A DNA stretch of 22,380 nucleotides. Source: an uncultured Eubacteriales bacterium (GTDB taxonomy: Bacteria; Bacillota; Clostridia; Oscillospirales; Oscillospiraceae). The DNA lies in the NCBI GenBank assembly GCA_900555665.1, contig USLX01000021.1:1-22380 (forward strand), read 5' to 3'. This document shows, piece by piece, positions 20,805-22,380 of this stretch. Every line of letters begins with the position of its first letter. Position 1 is the stretch's first letter. The translations under genes and the position numbers were made by a program. Under the pieces are notes generated by a model. That model worked only from the letters and a program-made list of their open reading frames with translations. It ran no database searches and was not told the origin of the DNA.

Positions 20805-22380
20805 ATGGCAGTAAAAGGTCTTGACATTTTTAAATTATCTCCCAAGAAGAACTGTAAAGAATGCGGCAGCCCGACGTGTATGGCTTTCTGCATGAAGGTT
20901 GCCCAGGGCGCGCTCCCGATTACGAAGTGCCCGTATATGTCCGAAGAGGCGATCGCCCTCCTGTCCGAGGCAACCGCACCCCCCATGAAGACCATCGAGT
21001 TCGCCGGCCACAAGCTCGGCGGCGAGACCGTCATGTTCCGTCATGAGAAGACCCTCGTGTCCCGCAACCTCTTTGCGCAGTATCTGTGCACCTGCATGGA
21101 CGATGCCGAGGTCGACGCGAAGATCGACATCATGAAGAAGACCGACTATGAGCGCATCGGCGAACGCGAGTACGTCGAGGCTGTCTTCGTCCACGACGCC
21201 GGCGACGCCGACAAGTTCGTCGCGCTGGCCAAGAAGGCCGCCACGCTCGAGCGCGGTGTCATCCTCGACACCGAGAGCGTCGACGCTGCGAAGGCTGCTG
21301 TCGAGGCGATCAAGGACGTCAAGCCCATCCTGAACGGCGCCAACAAAGACAACTATGCCGATATGAGCGCCATCGCGGCTGCCGCCGGCATCGTGCTCGG
21401 CGTCAAGGGCAAGGATCTGGCCGAGCTGCACGACACCATCGAAGCCCTCGAGAAGGCCGGCAACAAGAACCTCGTCATCGACGTCACCGGCGAGACCGTG
21501 AAGGAAACCTTCGCGAACGCCGTCATCGTCCGCCGCTCCGCCATCCGTGACAACGACCGTACCTTCGGTTATCCGTCCATCGTCAACCTGGCCAAGCTCT
21601 GCCGCGGCGATATCCACCTGCAGACCGCGCTGGCGTCTGTGTTCACGCTGAAATACGGCTCGATCCTCGTCATGGAGCGCATGAGCTATGCCGAGGCGCT
21701 GCCGCTGTACGGCCTGCGCCAGAACATCTACACCGACCCGCAGAAGCCCATGAAGGTCGCCCCCGGCATCTACCCGATCAACGGCGCCACGCCCGACGAT
21801 CCCTGCTGCCTGACGGTCGACTTCGCGCTGACCTACTTCCTGGTCTCCGGCGAGCTCGAGCGCTCCAAGGTGCCCATCAACCTGCTCATCACCGACGCAT
21901 CCGGCATGTCCGTTCTGACTGCATGGGCCGCCGGCAAGTTCTCCTCCAGCTCCGTCAAGAAGTTCTTCGATGAATTCGATCTGGCTTCCAAGATCAACAA
22001 CCGCACCCTCATCATCCCGGGCAAGGTTGCCGTTATGAAGGGCGAGATTCAGGACAAGCTGCCGGAGTGGAACGTGGTTGTCGGTACCCGTGAGGCCGTT
22101 GAGCTTGTCAAGTACCTCAAGGACGGCGAATATAAGGCTGCCGCTGAGGCCGCCGCCGCTTCCAAGAAGCCGGTCGAGGCCAAGCAGGAAGTCGCTGCGG
22201 ACGCGCCGCTGGACTTCGAGAAGATTGCTGCGTCCATCCCGGCCATCAAGATCCGCGACGATCTCGACGCCCACTACAAGCAGAGAGATCCGGATTCGCC
22301 CAAGTTCGTCACCATCGGCGAGCGCATCCACTGCATCTCCCCGGTCATCCGCGAGGCCATGAACACCATGAACCCCGAGC
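20805..22380 (+). CDS. acsC: Corrinoid iron-sulfur protein large subunit (CODH/ACS gamma), with apparent C-terminal methyltransferase fusion; runs off the window
   Basis: The frame is open from ATG 20805 (AAAGGAGG upstream) to the window edge, giving 525 codons with no stop. Residues 1-443 are AcsC: the N-terminal [4Fe-4S] motif is Cys17, Cys20, Cys25 and Cys42 (NCKECGSPTC, then TKCPYM). A TIM-barrel part follows, then the C-terminal corrinoid-binding part (GIYPINGATPDDPCCLTVDF, LLITDASGMSVLTAWAAGKF). Known AcsC proteins end near 445 aa. Here an Ala/Lys-rich linker (about 444-497) leads to KFVTIGERIHCISPVIREAM (500-519). This resembles the start of pterin-binding methyltransferases such as AcsE (LIIGERIN). 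The likely product is therefore a CoFeSP large subunit fused to a methyl-H4folate:corrinoid methyltransferase. The AcsC part is certain; the fusion is inferred from about 26 residues. Confidence 0.9.
   Translation, partial: MAVKGLDIFKLSPKKNCKECGSPTCMAFCMKVAQGALPITKCPYMSEEAIALLSEATAPPMKTIEFAGHKLGGETVMFRHEKTLVSRNLFAQYLCTCMDDAEVDAKIDIMKKTDYERIGEREYVEAVFVHDAGDADKFVALAKKAATLERGVILDTESVDAAKAAVEAIKDVKPILNGANKDNYADMSAIAAAAGIVLGVKGKDLAELHDTIEALEKAGNKNLVIDVTGETVKETFANAVIVRRSAIRDNDRTFGYPSIVNLAKLCRGDIHLQTALASVFTLKYGSILVMERMSYAEALPLYGLRQNIYTDPQKPMKVAPGIYPINGATPDDPCCLTVDFALTYFLVSGELERSKVPINLLITDASGMSVLTAWAAGKFSSSSVKKFFDEFDLASKINNRTLIIPGKVAVMKGEIQDKLPEWNVVVGTREAVELVKYLKDGEYKAAAEAAAASKKPVEAKQEVAADAPLDFEKIAASIPAIKIRDDLDAHYKQRDPDSPKFVTIGERIHCISPVIREAMNTMNPE

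Noticed and set aside
20835..22331. 498-codon minus-strand open frame across acsC
   Set aside because: Antisense shadow; the plus strand has the CoFeSP motifs and a good start site.

Overview
The window looks like part of a chromosome from a GC-rich anaerobic Clostridia-class Firmicute, plausibly of the Oscillospiraceae type. The signs are a Noc/ParB-like protein, pyruvate phosphate dikinase, a T-box leader in front of ileS, an S-layer-homology protein, strong AGGAGG ribosome binding sites, sigma-A style promoters, and carbonyl-branch genes of the Wood-Ljungdahl (reductive acetyl-CoA) pathway. The family-level placement is inference. No tRNA, rRNA, CRISPR array, insertion sequence or prophage was recognised.

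Layout. (1) 1-2518: a secreted SLH-domain protein on the minus strand, divergent from a Noc/ParB-like protein, with a 352-bp intergenic region holding a promoter and small repeats. (2) 2632-5445: pyruvate phosphate dikinase with its own promoter and terminator. (3) 5604-9655: a complete type III restriction-modification operon (mod then res, minus strand) with its own promoter and terminator, followed by an AT-rich gap of three consecutive hairpins. (4) 10041-11066: the ribosomal protein operon rplM-rpsI (minus). (5) 11178-15082: a TtcA-like tRNA thiolase, then an Ile T-box leader and ileS. (6) 15115-16582: lspA and an RluD-family pseudouridine synthase, overlapping by 23 nt and ending in a 40-bp palindrome shared with the convergent gene. 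(7) 16577-17861: a metal-handling cluster. A His-rich CsoR/RcnR-family repressor is divergent from a three-gene operon of a His-rich small protein, a CooT-like nickel-binding protein and an unknown 75-aa protein. (8) 18024 to the window edge: metF, a CooC/AcsF-type ATPase, acsD (CoFeSP small subunit) and acsC (CoFeSP large subunit).

How the genes fit together. Regions 7 and 8 read as one functional neighbourhood. CODH/ACS needs nickel, CooC/AcsF-type ATPases and CooT belong to nickel delivery, and the two divergent His-rich proteins look like a nickel (or copper/cobalt) sensing and buffering pair beside the enzymes that need the metal. The most notable single gene is acsC. Its frame does not stop at the normal end of the large CoFeSP subunit but runs through an Ala/Lys-rich linker into what looks like the start of a pterin-binding methyltransferase domain (AcsE-like). 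This suggests a fusion of methyl donor enzyme and corrinoid acceptor that is cut off by the window end.
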